A stretch of 64,000 nt of DNA, from contig NZ_SLWN01000010.1 of the NCBI RefSeq assembly GCF_004342025.1, forward strand, positions 124,001-188,000. The letters are read 5' to 3'. The notes beneath the pieces are model-generated. The model had not been told where the DNA came from, searched no databases, and was given only the letters and a program-made list of their open reading frames with translations. Shown here one piece after another: positions 40,963 through 49,988 of the stretch; position 1 is the stretch's first letter, and each line of letters starts with the position of its first letter. Origin of the DNA: Kribbella steppae (GTDB lineage Bacteria > Actinomycetota > Actinomycetes > Propionibacteriales > Kribbellaceae). A program made the translations under genes and the position numbers.

Positions 40963-42071
40963 CCATCACCACGGGAGCACGGTCGCCGTACCTGATGCGA
41001 GCGGGGCTGGTCCGCAACGTACGGTCGGCGGAACACCTGACCACCTTCGTGGTGTCCGGGGTGGCGACCGTCCTGATCACCCGCCTGTTCCTCGGGCTGA
41101 GCGGCTATCCGCAGATCGGCGGCAAGGGCCTGCACATCGCCCACGTCCTGCCCGGCGGCCTGCTGATGCTGGTCGCGATCTCGCTGCTGCTCGCGTACGT
41201 CGGCCCGGTCGTCCGGCCCGCGGCAGCACTGATCGGCGGGGTCGGGTTCGGGCTGTTCATCGACGAGGTCGGGAAGTTCGTCACCTCGGACAACAACTAC
41301 TTCTACCAACCGGCCGCGGCGATCGTGTACGTCGTCTTCGTGCTGATCGTGCTCGCTTCCAGGTTCCTCACCACCCGACGGCCGATCGATCCGCGCGAGC
41401 AGTTGGCGAACGTGGTCGACCATGCCGTCGAAGGAGTCGCGGGCGGGCTGTCGCGCCGCCGGCTTGCGCAGGCCTCGGAGCAGCTTCGTCAGGTCGGCGC
41501 TGAGGTGACCGCCCGGCACGAGACCAGACAGCTGCTGGCCGCCTGCCCGGCCGACGAGGTGGAGCTCGCCGCTCCGGTGGATGCCGCGTGGCGGGCCACG
41601 CGGCGTGGGTTCGACCGGCTGGCCACCCATCCACTCGCGCCCCGGATCGCGGTCGGCGTACTGGTCGTCCAGGCGATCGGAGCGCCGGTCATCGCGGCCG
41701 GGATCCGATTCGACGACGGGCTGGCCGCGGACATCCCGGTGCTCGGGGTGGCGGCCGGGAGCTTGCTGTCGGCCTCTTTCACGCTGCGCGGTGCGGTGCA
41801 GCTGCGGAAGAAGAACAGGGCTCGCGCGGTCCGGTTGTTCGAGCTGGCGGTGCTGGTGTCGCTGCTGGTCACGCAGGTGTTCCAGTTCGCCGGTACGCAG
41901 TTCGCGGCGGCGTTCGGGATGCTGCTCGACCTGGTGCTGCTGGGACTACTGGGTGCAGAGCGGGACCGGTTGGCCCGCAAGGAGGTCGAGGCGACGAAGG
42001 CTAAGACGTGGGGACTGCCACCGGATCCGGACCAGCCGCCGTTCCCTGAGGATCCGTCCGATCCTGTGTAG
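40959..42071 (+). CDS. Polytopic membrane protein of unknown function, leader-coupled
   Basis: 370 residues from the ATG at 40959, directly after the leader peptide. Predicted segments: TFVVSGVATVLITRLFLGL, LPGGLLMLVAISLLLAYVG, then AALIGGVGFGLFIDEVGKFV and IVYVVFVLIVLASRFL. A cytoplasmic region of ~100 residues follows (residues ~145-230), with basic helices. Then two or three more segments (IAVGVLVVQAIGAPVIAAGI, AVLVSLLVTQVFQFAG) lead to a Pro-rich tail. The DEVGKF loop is notable. Family not recognised. Its last 71 bp overlap the convergent MFS gene. Confidence 0.78.
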   Translation: MTITTGARSPYLMRAGLVRNVRSAEHLTTFVVSGVATVLITRLFLGLSGYPQIGGKGLHIAHVLPGGLLMLVAISLLLAYVGPVVRPAAALIGGVGFGLFIDEVGKFVTSDNNYFYQPAAAIVYVVFVLIVLASRFLTTRRPIDPREQLANVVDHAVEGVAGGLSRRRLAQASEQLRQVGAEVTARHETRQLLAACPADEVELAAPVDAAWRATRRGFDRLATHPLAPRIAVGVLVVQAIGAPVIAAGIRFDDGLAADIPVLGVAAGSLLSASFTLRGAVQLRKKNRARAVRLFELAVLVSLLVTQVFQFAGTQFAAAFGMLLDLVLLGLLGAERDRLARKEVEATKAKTWGLPPDPDQPPFPEDPSDPV

Positions 42072-43295
42072 CCTTCCAGCTCTCGTGGCGCCCGATCAGC
42101 AGCGGTGACATGGTCGCAACGAGGTAGACCACGCCGGCCGCGAGCAGTGCGGGCGCCAGGCCGATGCCGGCGATGGCTGCGCCGGCCACGACTCCACCGA
42201 GTGGCACACCGGTCCAGCAGGCCGCGTCGGCCAGTGAGCTGACCCGGCCGAGCATGTCCCGGGGGATCCGCTCGATGAACAGTGCGCCCAGCACGGGGTT
42301 GATGAACCCGGCTCCGATACCGCCGACGGCGTACACCGCCATCACTGCCCACACCGGTGCGTCGAACGCCATCACCACGAAGCGCGGTGCACCACAGATC
42401 AGGAACGCGAGCGTGAAGACAAGCTTCCGCGGTATGCGGTCGCCGACTGCTGACGCGACCAGCGCGAACAGGGTGGCGGTCACTCCGAACGACGTGAGGA
42501 TCAGACTGGTGTGTCCTGGGCCGAGGCCGTGGTCCTTGATCCAGACGGGCAGCAGTACGGCGCCGACGGCCGCGTCGAGCAGGTTGGTCACCGCGATCAT
42601 CATGACGAGCGGCATCATCAGCTTGTCCTTGCGGAGGAACCGCCAGCCCTCGAGCAACCGATGTTTGTAGGTTCCTTCGTCCGGCTCCGCAGCCTTCTGG
42701 TGCTGGCTGGGGATCCAACGGGCGATGAGGACAGCGCAGACGCCGAACGATGCTGCGTCGATCCACAGCGCGTTGACCTCGCCGACGAAAGTGATGAGCG
42801 CCCCGGCGATGGCGAATGCGATGAACCCGGCCAGCCGCTCGGTGGTGCTTTCCAAGCCGGTCACGCGTTCCAGCGGGACGTTGGCGGCCTTCGCGATGTC
42901 CGGGATGAGCGTGCTCTTGGCTGCATCGCCAGGTCCGCGGAGTGCTCCTGCAATTGCGACCAGCGCCAGCAATGGTGGGAAGGACAAGGCGTTCAACGTG
43001 TGCAGCAAGGGGATCAGCGCGACTACTCCGGTGCTGGCGGTGTCTGCGAGCACACTGATCCGACGGGGTCCCACGCGGTCGATCAGCGGGCCGCCGCCGC
43101 TTTGGAGATCACCAGCGGAGCCATCTCCGCCAACGCGACCACACCGGTCTTGAACGGCGACCCGGTCGTCATCAGGACGAACCAAGGGATCGCGATGGCG
43201 CTGACCCGGGTCCCGCAGATCGACACCACATTGGCGACCAGGAACGCCACCAACGGCGCCCGGTCGGGCCTCAACGCCGTACTCGAGTCACCCAT
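42001..43295 (-). pseudogene. MFS transporter gene with apparent frameshift
   Basis: Two overlapping frames make one MFS protein of about 430 residues. The N-terminal part begins at the ATG at 43293-43295 (MGDSSTALRP; APLVAFLVANVVSICGTRVS, then EMAPLVISKA). The frame breaks in a GCGGCGGCGG run near 43090-43100. The family sequence continues as GGPLIDRVGPRRISVLADTA to the stop at 42001. One missing base explains it. This could be an inactive gene, a phase-variable run or a sequencing error. It would export under control of the upstream ArsR-like regulator. Its end overlaps the leader-coupled membrane protein gene by 71 bp. Confidence 0.8.
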
Positions 43296-43362
43296 CTGCC
43301 TCACCTTTCGCACGTCCACCTACTGCCTCACGCGGTTTGCTGCACGCACGCCGTACGGCGGC

Positions 43363-44007
43363 TTAGCGGGTCTCTCGCGGATAGGCCTGGATCTGGACCG
43401 TCACCTGCTCGGCACCCTCGGGCAGGGGAGCGGTGAGGTCCGGTGTCTTGTACCTCTCGAACACCGCCACGACCTCCGCCAACATCGCCGCCAGCTCCTC
43501 CGGCCGTAGATGGAAGAGGTAGTCCGACAGCATGCTGGCGTCCCGCCAGGCTGGCGGCAGCGTCTGCATCGCGTCGATGAAGCCGAACATGTTCTCCGCA
43601 TACGACTGCCCGATCCCGTGCAGGAAGCCCATCGTCAGCTCCGGCTCCTGATCGAGCAGTTCGGCCGCATCGAAGGCGGTCCCTTGGTGCGCCGACTTCC
43701 ACCAGCGGTCCCGCGCGTTCCCCCGCGTGTCGTCCTCCTCGACCAGACCTGCCTCGGCGAGCTGCCGCAGGTGGTAGCTCGTAGCGCCTGTGTTCACGCC
43801 CAGCCGGCCGGCCAGGGTGGTGGCGGTCTGCGGCCCGTACACCCGCAGCAGCCCGAGCATCCGGTTCCGCATCGGGTGCGCGAGCGCCCGCACCAGGTGC
43901 CGATCCAGCCGGACAGTCTTCCCACCGACAAGCGCGGCCTCTACAGATCCGTCAGGCGCGTTCGTTGCGTCAGGTGTGTCCGGCGTGTCAGGTGCGTCCT
44001 CGCTCAT
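43363..44007 (-). CDS. ArsR-type winged-helix regulator
   Basis: 214 residues from the ATG at 44005-44007 (MSEDAPDT); a start 12 bp earlier is possible. The winged HTH is at about 40-100 (RALAHPMRNRMLGLLRVYGP, TTLAGRLGVNTGATSYHL, RQLAEAGLV). The C-terminal half is a ligand domain typical of larger HTH_20 regulators. It lies 67 bp upstream of the frameshifted MFS gene on the same strand. The repeats at 44025-44057 are its probable operator. Confidence 0.9.
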   Translation of the reverse strand: MSEDAPDTPDTPDATNAPDGSVEAALVGGKTVRLDRHLVRALAHPMRNRMLGLLRVYGPQTATTLAGRLGVNTGATSYHLRQLAEAGLVEEDDTRGNARDRWWKSAHQGTAFDAAELLDQEPELTMGFLHGIGQSYAENMFGFIDAMQTLPPAWRDASMLSDYLFHLRPEELAAMLAEVVAVFERYKTPDLTAPLPEGAEQVTVQIQAYPRETR

Positions 44008-44024
44008 GGGGTTGAGCATAGGAC

Positions 44025-44057
44025 TGCAAAGACTCTTTGCAAAGTGTTTTTGCAAAG
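44025..44057. promoter_or_regulatory. ArsR-type operator array
   Basis: Three copies of a TTTGCAAAG-like motif: partial TGCAAAGA at 44025, perfect palindrome CTTTGCAAAG at 44035-44044, and TTTGCAAAG at 44049-44057. They are about 13-14 bp apart, 18 bp before the regulator start. The AT-rich array stands out in this GC-rich region. Confidence 0.75.
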
Positions 44058-44197
44058 AGATTGTGCGGTCGGTTGTCCACAGCTTGCGGATCGGTGGTCG
44101 GGGAGGGGTGGGATCGCGGCATCTTCTCTGTCGAGACAGGGACCGGATGCGGCCGCCGTGGCCGCCGGACCGTACGACGAAACGGAGAGAACGACCC

Positions 44198-44563
44198 ATG
44201 CTGCGAGTGATGCTCGAGGACGCCGACTACTGCGACGTCCCGGCCGACCTGATGACGTTCGAGGCGGAGGCGGTGGTGTTCTGGCGCGACGGCGAGGAGG
44301 TCGGCCGGCACCGCCAGGTGCGGATCCGGTCGCTGGAACTGCTGGACAACCGCTCGATGACCCGCAAGATCAAGGCCGCCCGCAAGAACCACCCCAACGC
44401 CTTTCGCGTCTGGTCCCCGGAGGAGGAGCAGAACCTCGCCGACCTCTACCGCAACGGCGCCACCAAAGACGAACTCGTCGAGACCCTCGGCCGCCAACCA
44501 GGCGGTATCGCCACCCGTCTCCGCTCCTTGGGCCTCCTCAAAGAAGACGAAAAGCTCGAGTGA
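44198..44563 (+). CDS. Small protein with C-terminal Myb/SANT-like helix-turn-helix
   Basis: 121 residues. The C-terminal half reads FRVWSPEEEQNLADLYRNGA, then TKDELVETLGRQPGGIATRLRSLGLL, a Myb/SANT-like DNA-binding pattern often found as an appended domain. The N-terminal half is a small acidic beta-rich region (MLRVMLEDADYCDVPADL). GGAGAGAACG precedes the ATG. Function is unknown; a DNA-associated regulator is plausible. Confidence 0.75.
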   Translation: MLRVMLEDADYCDVPADLMTFEAEAVVFWRDGEEVGRHRQVRIRSLELLDNRSMTRKIKAARKNHPNAFRVWSPEEEQNLADLYRNGATKDELVETLGRQPGGIATRLRSLGLLKEDEKLE

Positions 44564-44759
44564 TTCGCCCCCAGCCCGACCACGGCCAGCTCCCGTCCCG
44601 GCACCTCCCGCCCCGCTGGGCACTGGCGGCCGGCGGCCCGGGTGACGGCAGGTCTGGACAGGTGTACGGGTTGGCGGTGGGTGCCGGTTGGGTGCGTGCT
44701 CTGCGGGGTTGGGCGAGACCGTTTTGTGATCGGGTTGAGGGGTCGGAGACAATGGCGCG

Positions 44760-46079
44760 ATGCAGGCAGACGTGGATCCGGAGCAGACTCCCGGCGGGCC
44801 GGACGCCGGCTCCGGCGTGGAGTCCAGCGCGGACACCGGCGCGGAGACCGGCGCGGAGACCGGCTTGGAGTCCGGAGCTGAGTCCGGGGCGCGCGAGGTG
44901 ATCCGCGCAGCGCTGCTGGATCCTGCCGGCCTGGTTCGGGCGGTCAGTTCGGGCCGCCGCCGCGGCCTGGAACCACCGCACTACCAGCGCGTCGAGCTCC
45001 GCTACGTCGACCTCAAGGACGTCCGTCACCTGCAGATCACCGAGTACGACGAACGCCAGGCCCACACCCGCAACGTCGCCGACCCGGAGGTGGAGAAGGC
45101 AGTCGACGAACTGCTCGACCTGCCGTACGGGACGTGGCACGTCGAGACGACGACCGAGACGCTGCGGCTGCGGTACACCAAGAAGGGCAAGGAACTGCTG
45201 CACCGGCAGGCGGACAGCCGGGAGCAGGAAACCAGCCACGACCGGGTGAAGCAACGCGTGCTCGAGCCGGCCGCGCCGTTCCTGATCGAGCTCGGGATCA
45301 GCGACCACCACGGCCGGGTGAAGCCGTCCCGGCAGGCGAAGTACAAGCAGATCGAGGAGTTCTGCAAGCTGCTCGCCCCGGCCCTGGACGAGGCGATCGC
45401 GGCGGGCCGGATCGCGACCGGCAGACCGCTCCAGGTGGTCGACCTCGGCTGCGGCAACGCGTACCTCACCCTCGCCGCCTACCACCTCCTGACTGCGGCC
45501 GGGCACGACGTACGCATGACCGGTATCGACCAGAACCCCGGGGCACGCAAGCGCAACACGAGGGTGGTGACGGCGCTCGGCTGGCAGGACCACCTGCGGT
45601 TCGTCGACGCGACCATCCAGGCGGCGGAGCTCGACGTACGCCCGGACGTCGTACTCGCGCTGCACGCCTGCGACACCGCGACCGACGACGCGCTCGCCCG
45701 GGCGGTCGGCTGGGAGGCTCCGCTGGTCCTCGCCGCGCCGTGCTGTCATCACGACATCCAAAAGCAGCTCAAGAGCGTCACACCACCGGCGCCTTATGCG
45801 CTGATGACGAGATATGGCATCGTTCGTGAGCGATTCGCCGACGTCCTGACCGATACTCTCCGGGCGGCGGTACTGCGACAGGTCGGATACCGGGTGGAGG
45901 TTGTGCAGTTCGTGGACAGTCAGCACACTCCGCGTAACCTCCTCCTTCGTGCCGCCCGCACCGGCGCCCAGCCCACTCCCGACCTCCAGACCGAGTACCG
46001 AACCCTGATCAACGACTGGCACGTCACTCCACGCCTCGCCCAGCTGCTCCTGACGGACAGCCACGAGGTGGTGTCGTGA
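44760..46079 (+). CDS. SAM-dependent methyltransferase (Methyltransf_32-like)
   Basis: 439 residues. SAM-binding motif I VVDLGCGNAYLTLAAYHLL is at about 223-241, with a catalytic-type block LALHACDTATDDALARAV and APCCHHDIQKQL. This matches the GSTCD/Methyltransf_32 group, possibly RNA methyltransferases. The N-terminal 45 residues are a 12-bp-repeat-encoded tract (AETGAETGLESGAESG). GACAAT lies 6 nt before the ATG, suggesting leaderless initiation. The stop overlaps the next start as TGATG. Confidence 0.85.
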   Translation: MQADVDPEQTPGGPDAGSGVESSADTGAETGAETGLESGAESGAREVIRAALLDPAGLVRAVSSGRRRGLEPPHYQRVELRYVDLKDVRHLQITEYDERQAHTRNVADPEVEKAVDELLDLPYGTWHVETTTETLRLRYTKKGKELLHRQADSREQETSHDRVKQRVLEPAAPFLIELGISDHHGRVKPSRQAKYKQIEEFCKLLAPALDEAIAAGRIATGRPLQVVDLGCGNAYLTLAAYHLLTAAGHDVRMTGIDQNPGARKRNTRVVTALGWQDHLRFVDATIQAAELDVRPDVVLALHACDTATDDALARAVGWEAPLVLAAPCCHHDIQKQLKSVTPPAPYALMTRYGIVRERFADVLTDTLRAAVLRQVGYRVEVVQFVDSQHTPRNLLLRAARTGAQPTPDLQTEYRTLINDWHVTPRLAQLLLTDSHEVVS

Positions 46080-47269
46080 TGCGTCTCCGGGCTGGTCTTG
46101 CCCTGGTGGCGGCCGGATTCTTCAGCTTGGCCGGTACGGCGCTCCCGGCCGGAGCGTCGGCCTCCGCGCCACAGTCCGCCGATGCCTCCTCGGCCGCTTT
46201 ATCGCAGGCTTCTGCCGGGTCCGCGTCATCGCGAGCCGGCGTGCAGGTGCCGGTGGCCGATCCATCGCCGGCGGCGAAGAAGCTGTTCACGATCCGCGAC
46301 GACCGGGTGACCGAGTCGTCGGGGCTCGCGAAGTCCCAGAAGTACGACGGCATCTACTGGACGGTGAACGACTCCGGCGACAGCGCGCGCGTGCTCGGCG
46401 TCGACACCACCGGCAAGGTCAAGATGGTGATCAGCTTCAAGGCGGAGGTCCGCGACGTCGAGGCGGTCGCCGTGGACCGCGATGGAACGATCTACATCGC
46501 CGACATCGGTGACAACAAGGCCAATCGGGACATGATCGAGATCTACACGATCCCGGAGCCCGAGCAACTCGGCGACGCCGAGAACGTGAGCTACCACCGG
46601 TACGACTTCACCTACCCCGACGGCGCCCACGATGCCGAGACCCTGCTGGTAGAGCCCGGTACCAACCAGCTGTACATCGTGACGAAGTCCGCGAAGGGCG
46701 GCGGGATCTACGCGGCACCACCGGCCCCGTCCCGCGCGGGCACGAACGAGCTGACCAAGCTCGCGCCGGCTCCGGCCGGCCTCTTCACCGACGGCACGTT
46801 CCTCCCCGACGGCCAGCGAGTGGTACTGCGGACGACCACCGGCGTCTCCACGGTCGCCTGGGGCGAGGCCCCGGCCCTGGTCGCGAGCGCCAAGGTGCCA
46901 GCCGCGCAATGCACCTCGGTCGCCCTGTGCGAATCGGTCGCCGTCGGCCAGGCGTCCGACACGGTCGTGATTGGCAGCGAGGGTGAGAACTCGGCCGTCT
47001 ACCAGGTCCCGGTCCCGGCCAAGCAGGCCGCCGCCACCCCACCCGCCGCCTCCGCGACCCCCAAGCCGGCCAACGGCAACGAGTCGAGCACCGAACCCGC
47101 GAAGAGCCACAACCTCCGCTGGATCCTCATCGGCGCCGCCGCCTTCGCCTTCATCATCACCATCATCACCTTCCCCCCAGGCCGCCGCGAGCGCCTCGAC
47201 CGCATGGCCGAAAACGCCCGCCTCACCGGCCAATCCCCACGGACCCCCCACCGCCGCACCCACTCCTAA
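46079..47269 (+). CDS. Secreted/membrane-anchored beta-propeller-like protein
   Basis: 396 residues from the ATG at 46079, overlapping the methyltransferase stop as TGATG. It has a Sec signal (LRAGLALVAAGFFSLAGTAL), an Ala/Ser-rich linker, a beta-propeller-like region (GIYWTVNDSGDSARVLGVD, VEAVAVDRDGTIYIADIGDN, AETLLVEPGTNQLYIV) and a Pro/Thr linker. A C-terminal membrane helix (WILIGAAAFAFIITIITF) with a basic tail follows. The orientation suggests an extracellular domain anchored at the C-terminus. Similar proteins are annotated as WD40/PD40-like. Function unknown. Confidence 0.8.
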   Translation: MRLRAGLALVAAGFFSLAGTALPAGASASAPQSADASSAALSQASAGSASSRAGVQVPVADPSPAAKKLFTIRDDRVTESSGLAKSQKYDGIYWTVNDSGDSARVLGVDTTGKVKMVISFKAEVRDVEAVAVDRDGTIYIADIGDNKANRDMIEIYTIPEPEQLGDAENVSYHRYDFTYPDGAHDAETLLVEPGTNQLYIVTKSAKGGGIYAAPPAPSRAGTNELTKLAPAPAGLFTDGTFLPDGQRVVLRTTTGVSTVAWGEAPALVASAKVPAAQCTSVALCESVAVGQASDTVVIGSEGENSAVYQVPVPAKQAAATPPAASATPKPANGNESSTEPAKSHNLRWILIGAAAFAFIITIITFPPGRRERLDRMAENARLTGQSPRTPHRRTHS

Positions 47270-47384
47270 CCAGACACCGCCTCCACCCCAGCGCCCCACC
47301 CGCCCTGGCCACCACTCCCCAGCGCCTTGCCTGCTCCGGGCCACGGCTGCGGCAGCGGCCCCGGCGGCCGGTGCCAGGGGATGA

Positions 47385-47433
47385 ACGCCGAGCAGCCGCC
47401 GGCCCGGGACTCGGATCGGCGGCTGTTCGGCGT
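47385..47433. terminator. Stem-loop between convergent genes
   Basis: Arms 47385-47400 (ACGCCGAGCAGCCGCC) and 47418-47433 pair over 16 bp with one G-T mismatch around a 17-nt loop, between the secreted protein and the serC stop. No T-run is present; it could still end both transcripts. Confidence 0.7.
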
Positions 47434-47453
47434 ACCAGCAGACTCTTGAAGAC

Positions 47454-48578
47454 CTACTTCTGCTGCTCGACCACGTAGTCGATGGCGTGCGTGAGCTTCT
47501 CGACGTCGTCCGGGTCGACCGACGGGAACATGGCAACGCGCAGCTGGTTGCGACCCAGCTTGCGGTACGGCTCCGTGTCGACGATTCCATTGGCACGGAG
47601 CGTCTTCGCGACCGCGGCCGCGTCGATCGAGTCGTCCAGGTCGATGGTGCCGATGACGAGCGAGCGAGCATCCGGGTCCTCGACGTACGGCGTCGCGTAC
47701 TCGGACTTCTCGGCCCACGTGTACAGCCGGCTGCTCGAGTCGGTCGTCCGCCCGACGCTCCACTCCAGCCCGCCCTGGTTGTTGATCCAGTCGGTCTGCT
47801 CCGCCATCAGGAACAGCGTGGCCAGCGACGGCGTGTTGTACGTCTGGTGCTTGGTCGAGTTGTCGACCGCGGTGGCCAGATCCAGGAACGCCGGGATCCA
47901 CCGGCCGGACGCGGTGATCTCCTCGACCCGCGCCAGCGCGGCCGGGCTCATCACGGCGATCCACAGGCCACCGTCGGAGGCGAAGCACTTCTGCGGCGCG
48001 AAGTAGTAGACGTCGGCCTCGTTGATGTCGACCGGCAGGCCGCCGGCGCCCGAGGTGGCGTCGATCGCGACCAGCGCGCCCTCATCGGCTCCCTCGACCC
48101 GCTTGATCGGCGCCATCACACCGGTGGAGGTCTCGTTGTGCGGCCAGGCGTACAGGTCGACACCCGCCTCGACGACGGCAACCGGCCGCGTGCCCGGGTC
48201 GGACTTGACGACGCTCGGCTCAGCGAGGTGCGGCGCCAACTGCGCGGCCTTGGCGAACTTCGAGGAGAACTCACCGAAGCTCAGGTGCTGGCTCTTCTCG
48301 CGGATCAGCCCGAACGTCGCGACGTCCCAGAACGCGGTCGACCCACCGTTGCCGAGCACCACCTGGTACCCGTCGGGCAGCTGGAAGAGGTCGGACACGC
48401 CCTGCTGCACCCGCGCCACGAGGTTCTTGACCGGCGCCTGGCGGTGCGACGTGCCGAGCAGCTTGGCGCCTTCAGAGGCGAGCGCGGCGACGGCTTCCGG
48501 ACGCACCTTGGACGGCCCAGCCCCGAAGCGGCCGTCAACGGGCTTGAGCTCTGCAGGAATCTGAATGTCGCTGGTCAC
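47454..48578 (-). CDS. serC: Phosphoserine aminotransferase
   Basis: 374 residues from the GTG at 48576-48578 (VTSDIQIPAELKP), with AAGGGA upstream; the longer ORF is rejected. PLP-dependent class V aminotransferase converting 3-phosphohydroxypyruvate to phosphoserine. The PLP lysine is in YYFAPQKCFASDGGLW (about 195-210). FGAGPSKVRPEAV, TSHRQAPV and GNGGSTAFWD are family blocks. The actinobacterial serC and pdxH often lie near citA, as here. Confidence 0.93.
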   Translation of the reverse strand: MTSDIQIPAELKPVDGRFGAGPSKVRPEAVAALASEGAKLLGTSHRQAPVKNLVARVQQGVSDLFQLPDGYQVVLGNGGSTAFWDVATFGLIREKSQHLSFGEFSSKFAKAAQLAPHLAEPSVVKSDPGTRPVAVVEAGVDLYAWPHNETSTGVMAPIKRVEGADEGALVAIDATSGAGGLPVDINEADVYYFAPQKCFASDGGLWIAVMSPAALARVEEITASGRWIPAFLDLATAVDNSTKHQTYNTPSLATLFLMAEQTDWINNQGGLEWSVGRTTDSSSRLYTWAEKSEYATPYVEDPDARSLVIGTIDLDDSIDAAAVAKTLRANGIVDTEPYRKLGRNQLRVAMFPSVDPDDVEKLTHAIDYVVEQQK

Positions 48579-49001
48579 CAGCGGTTTCCCTTCGTCGTCT
48601 GGCAATCCCTAGGCCGACGACGCTGTCAGCGCCACCCATCTTCCCACACCCCTCTCAACCCATCCCCACGGGTCTCACCCACCCACACAGGCCGCCCAAC
48701 CGCCCCCGCCGCCCGCAGCCACCACCACGGCTCCACGCGCTCGATCCCGCTATCCGCACCGCTCCCAACCCACCTGCGGGTCTCATCCGCCCGCGTGCGC
48801 CGATCAACCGGACCCCGCGCCGGACCGTCGCCGCCCGCCACCGCAACCACGGCTGCTCGGGCTCGGTCCGGCTGGCAGCTCGTGCTTGCGCGTGGCGACC
48901 GCAGCCCGGCAGAGCGGCCTGATCGGCGTCGACACCACCGGTGTCGTACGGCCGCCAGCCGCCAGCCGCCAACCGCGACTATGGCTCTACGCGCGGGTCG
49001 G
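48579..49001. repeat. Degenerate repeats between serC and phyH
   Basis: 423-bp gap without a convincing gene. It holds three degenerate copies of a ~110-bp segment. Shared pieces include AACCCA(N)C..CGGGTCTCA (two copies), GCCACCACCACGGCTC-like strings (three) and CTCGTGCTTGCG (near 48880 and at the phyH 3' end). This suggests decayed duplications of the phyH end. The serC promoter must lie at the left. Confidence 0.55.
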
Positions 49002-49865
49002 CTACTCGTGCTTGCGGGTGATGGTTTGGGTGCCGGTCATCAGGGCGACTGGGCCGTCTGGGGTGTCGGTCCATTCGCCGCAGGCACCGCCGCCCTCGGC
49101 GACCTCCAGTTCCAGCGGGTTGCCGTCCATCCGGAGTGCGGGGTGGTAGTACTGGGCGACTCGCTCCGCCTCGCCCTCGATGTAGTGACCGATCAGCGCC
49201 CGGCGGAACCGGTCGGTGGTCACGTTCGGCGCGCTGCCGTGGACGAGAGCACCGTGGAAGAACAGCACGTCCCCAGGCTCCATCTCGATCGGTACGGCGG
49301 CGTCCGGCTCCGGCAGCGGGACGGTGACGTCGGTGAAGCTGACCTTGGTATCCGCCTTCTCGGTGCACAGGATCGGCCAGCGGTGGCTACCGGGGACGAC
49401 CTCCAAGCACCCGTTCGCCTGGTCGACGCGGTCGAGCGCCATCCACGCCGCCACACAGGTACCGGGCTCGGCCTTCAGGTAGAAGTTGTCCTGGTGCAGC
49501 GCCTGGCCGCGGGAGCCCGGCGGCTTGAAGTAGATCATCGTCTGGACCGCGTACGGCGACCTGCCGAGCAACGCCGTCATCACCTGGTCGAGGCGTGCGT
49601 CGATCATCCAGCGCAGCGAGGCGTCGTCCCAGCGGTGCATCTGGGCCATCCGCGGGTACCGGCGCAGGGGATCCCGGCTGTCCCCTTGCAGGCCGGCGAA
49701 ATCGCCCGGGTGTGCTCCACGATGCCGCAGCTCCATGTAGTGGTCCCGCAGCCGATCGACCTCGTCCGCGCCGAACAGCCCGCGCACCAGTGTGTACCCG
49801 GCGCTGTCGAACTCTTCCTTGTACGCCGCGGCCGTCTGCTCCTCGACCTTGTACGAAACGCTCAT
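49002..49865 (-). CDS. Phytanoyl-CoA dioxygenase family protein (PhyH)
   Basis: 287 residues from the ATG at 49863-49865, with GGGAG about 6 nt upstream. Fe(II)/2-oxoglutarate oxygenase: metal triad HQD in GQALHQDNFYLKAE (about 118-131), then the distal His in FFHGALVHGSAPN, with an Arg after it for 2-oxoglutarate. Substrates in this family range from phytanoyl-CoA to ectoine and secondary metabolites, and the specific one is unknown. It is divergent from the AraC regulator at 50414, with a G-rich minisatellite between them. Confidence 0.88.
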   Translation of the reverse strand: MSVSYKVEEQTAAAYKEEFDSAGYTLVRGLFGADEVDRLRDHYMELRHRGAHPGDFAGLQGDSRDPLRRYPRMAQMHRWDDASLRWMIDARLDQVMTALLGRSPYAVQTMIYFKPPGSRGQALHQDNFYLKAEPGTCVAAWMALDRVDQANGCLEVVPGSHRWPILCTEKADTKVSFTDVTVPLPEPDAAVPIEMEPGDVLFFHGALVHGSAPNVTTDRFRRALIGHYIEGEAERVAQYYHPALRMDGNPLELEVAEGGGACGEWTDTPDGPVALMTGTQTITRKHE

Positions 49866-49988
49866 CCACCACTCCCGCGGTAGTTCCGGCAACCACTCCC
49901 GGATAGCCCTACTCTGTCCCTGACACAGCAATTCTCCGATCCACTACCACCACCGGACCACAGACGATCGACGCAAGGACTTGAACTA

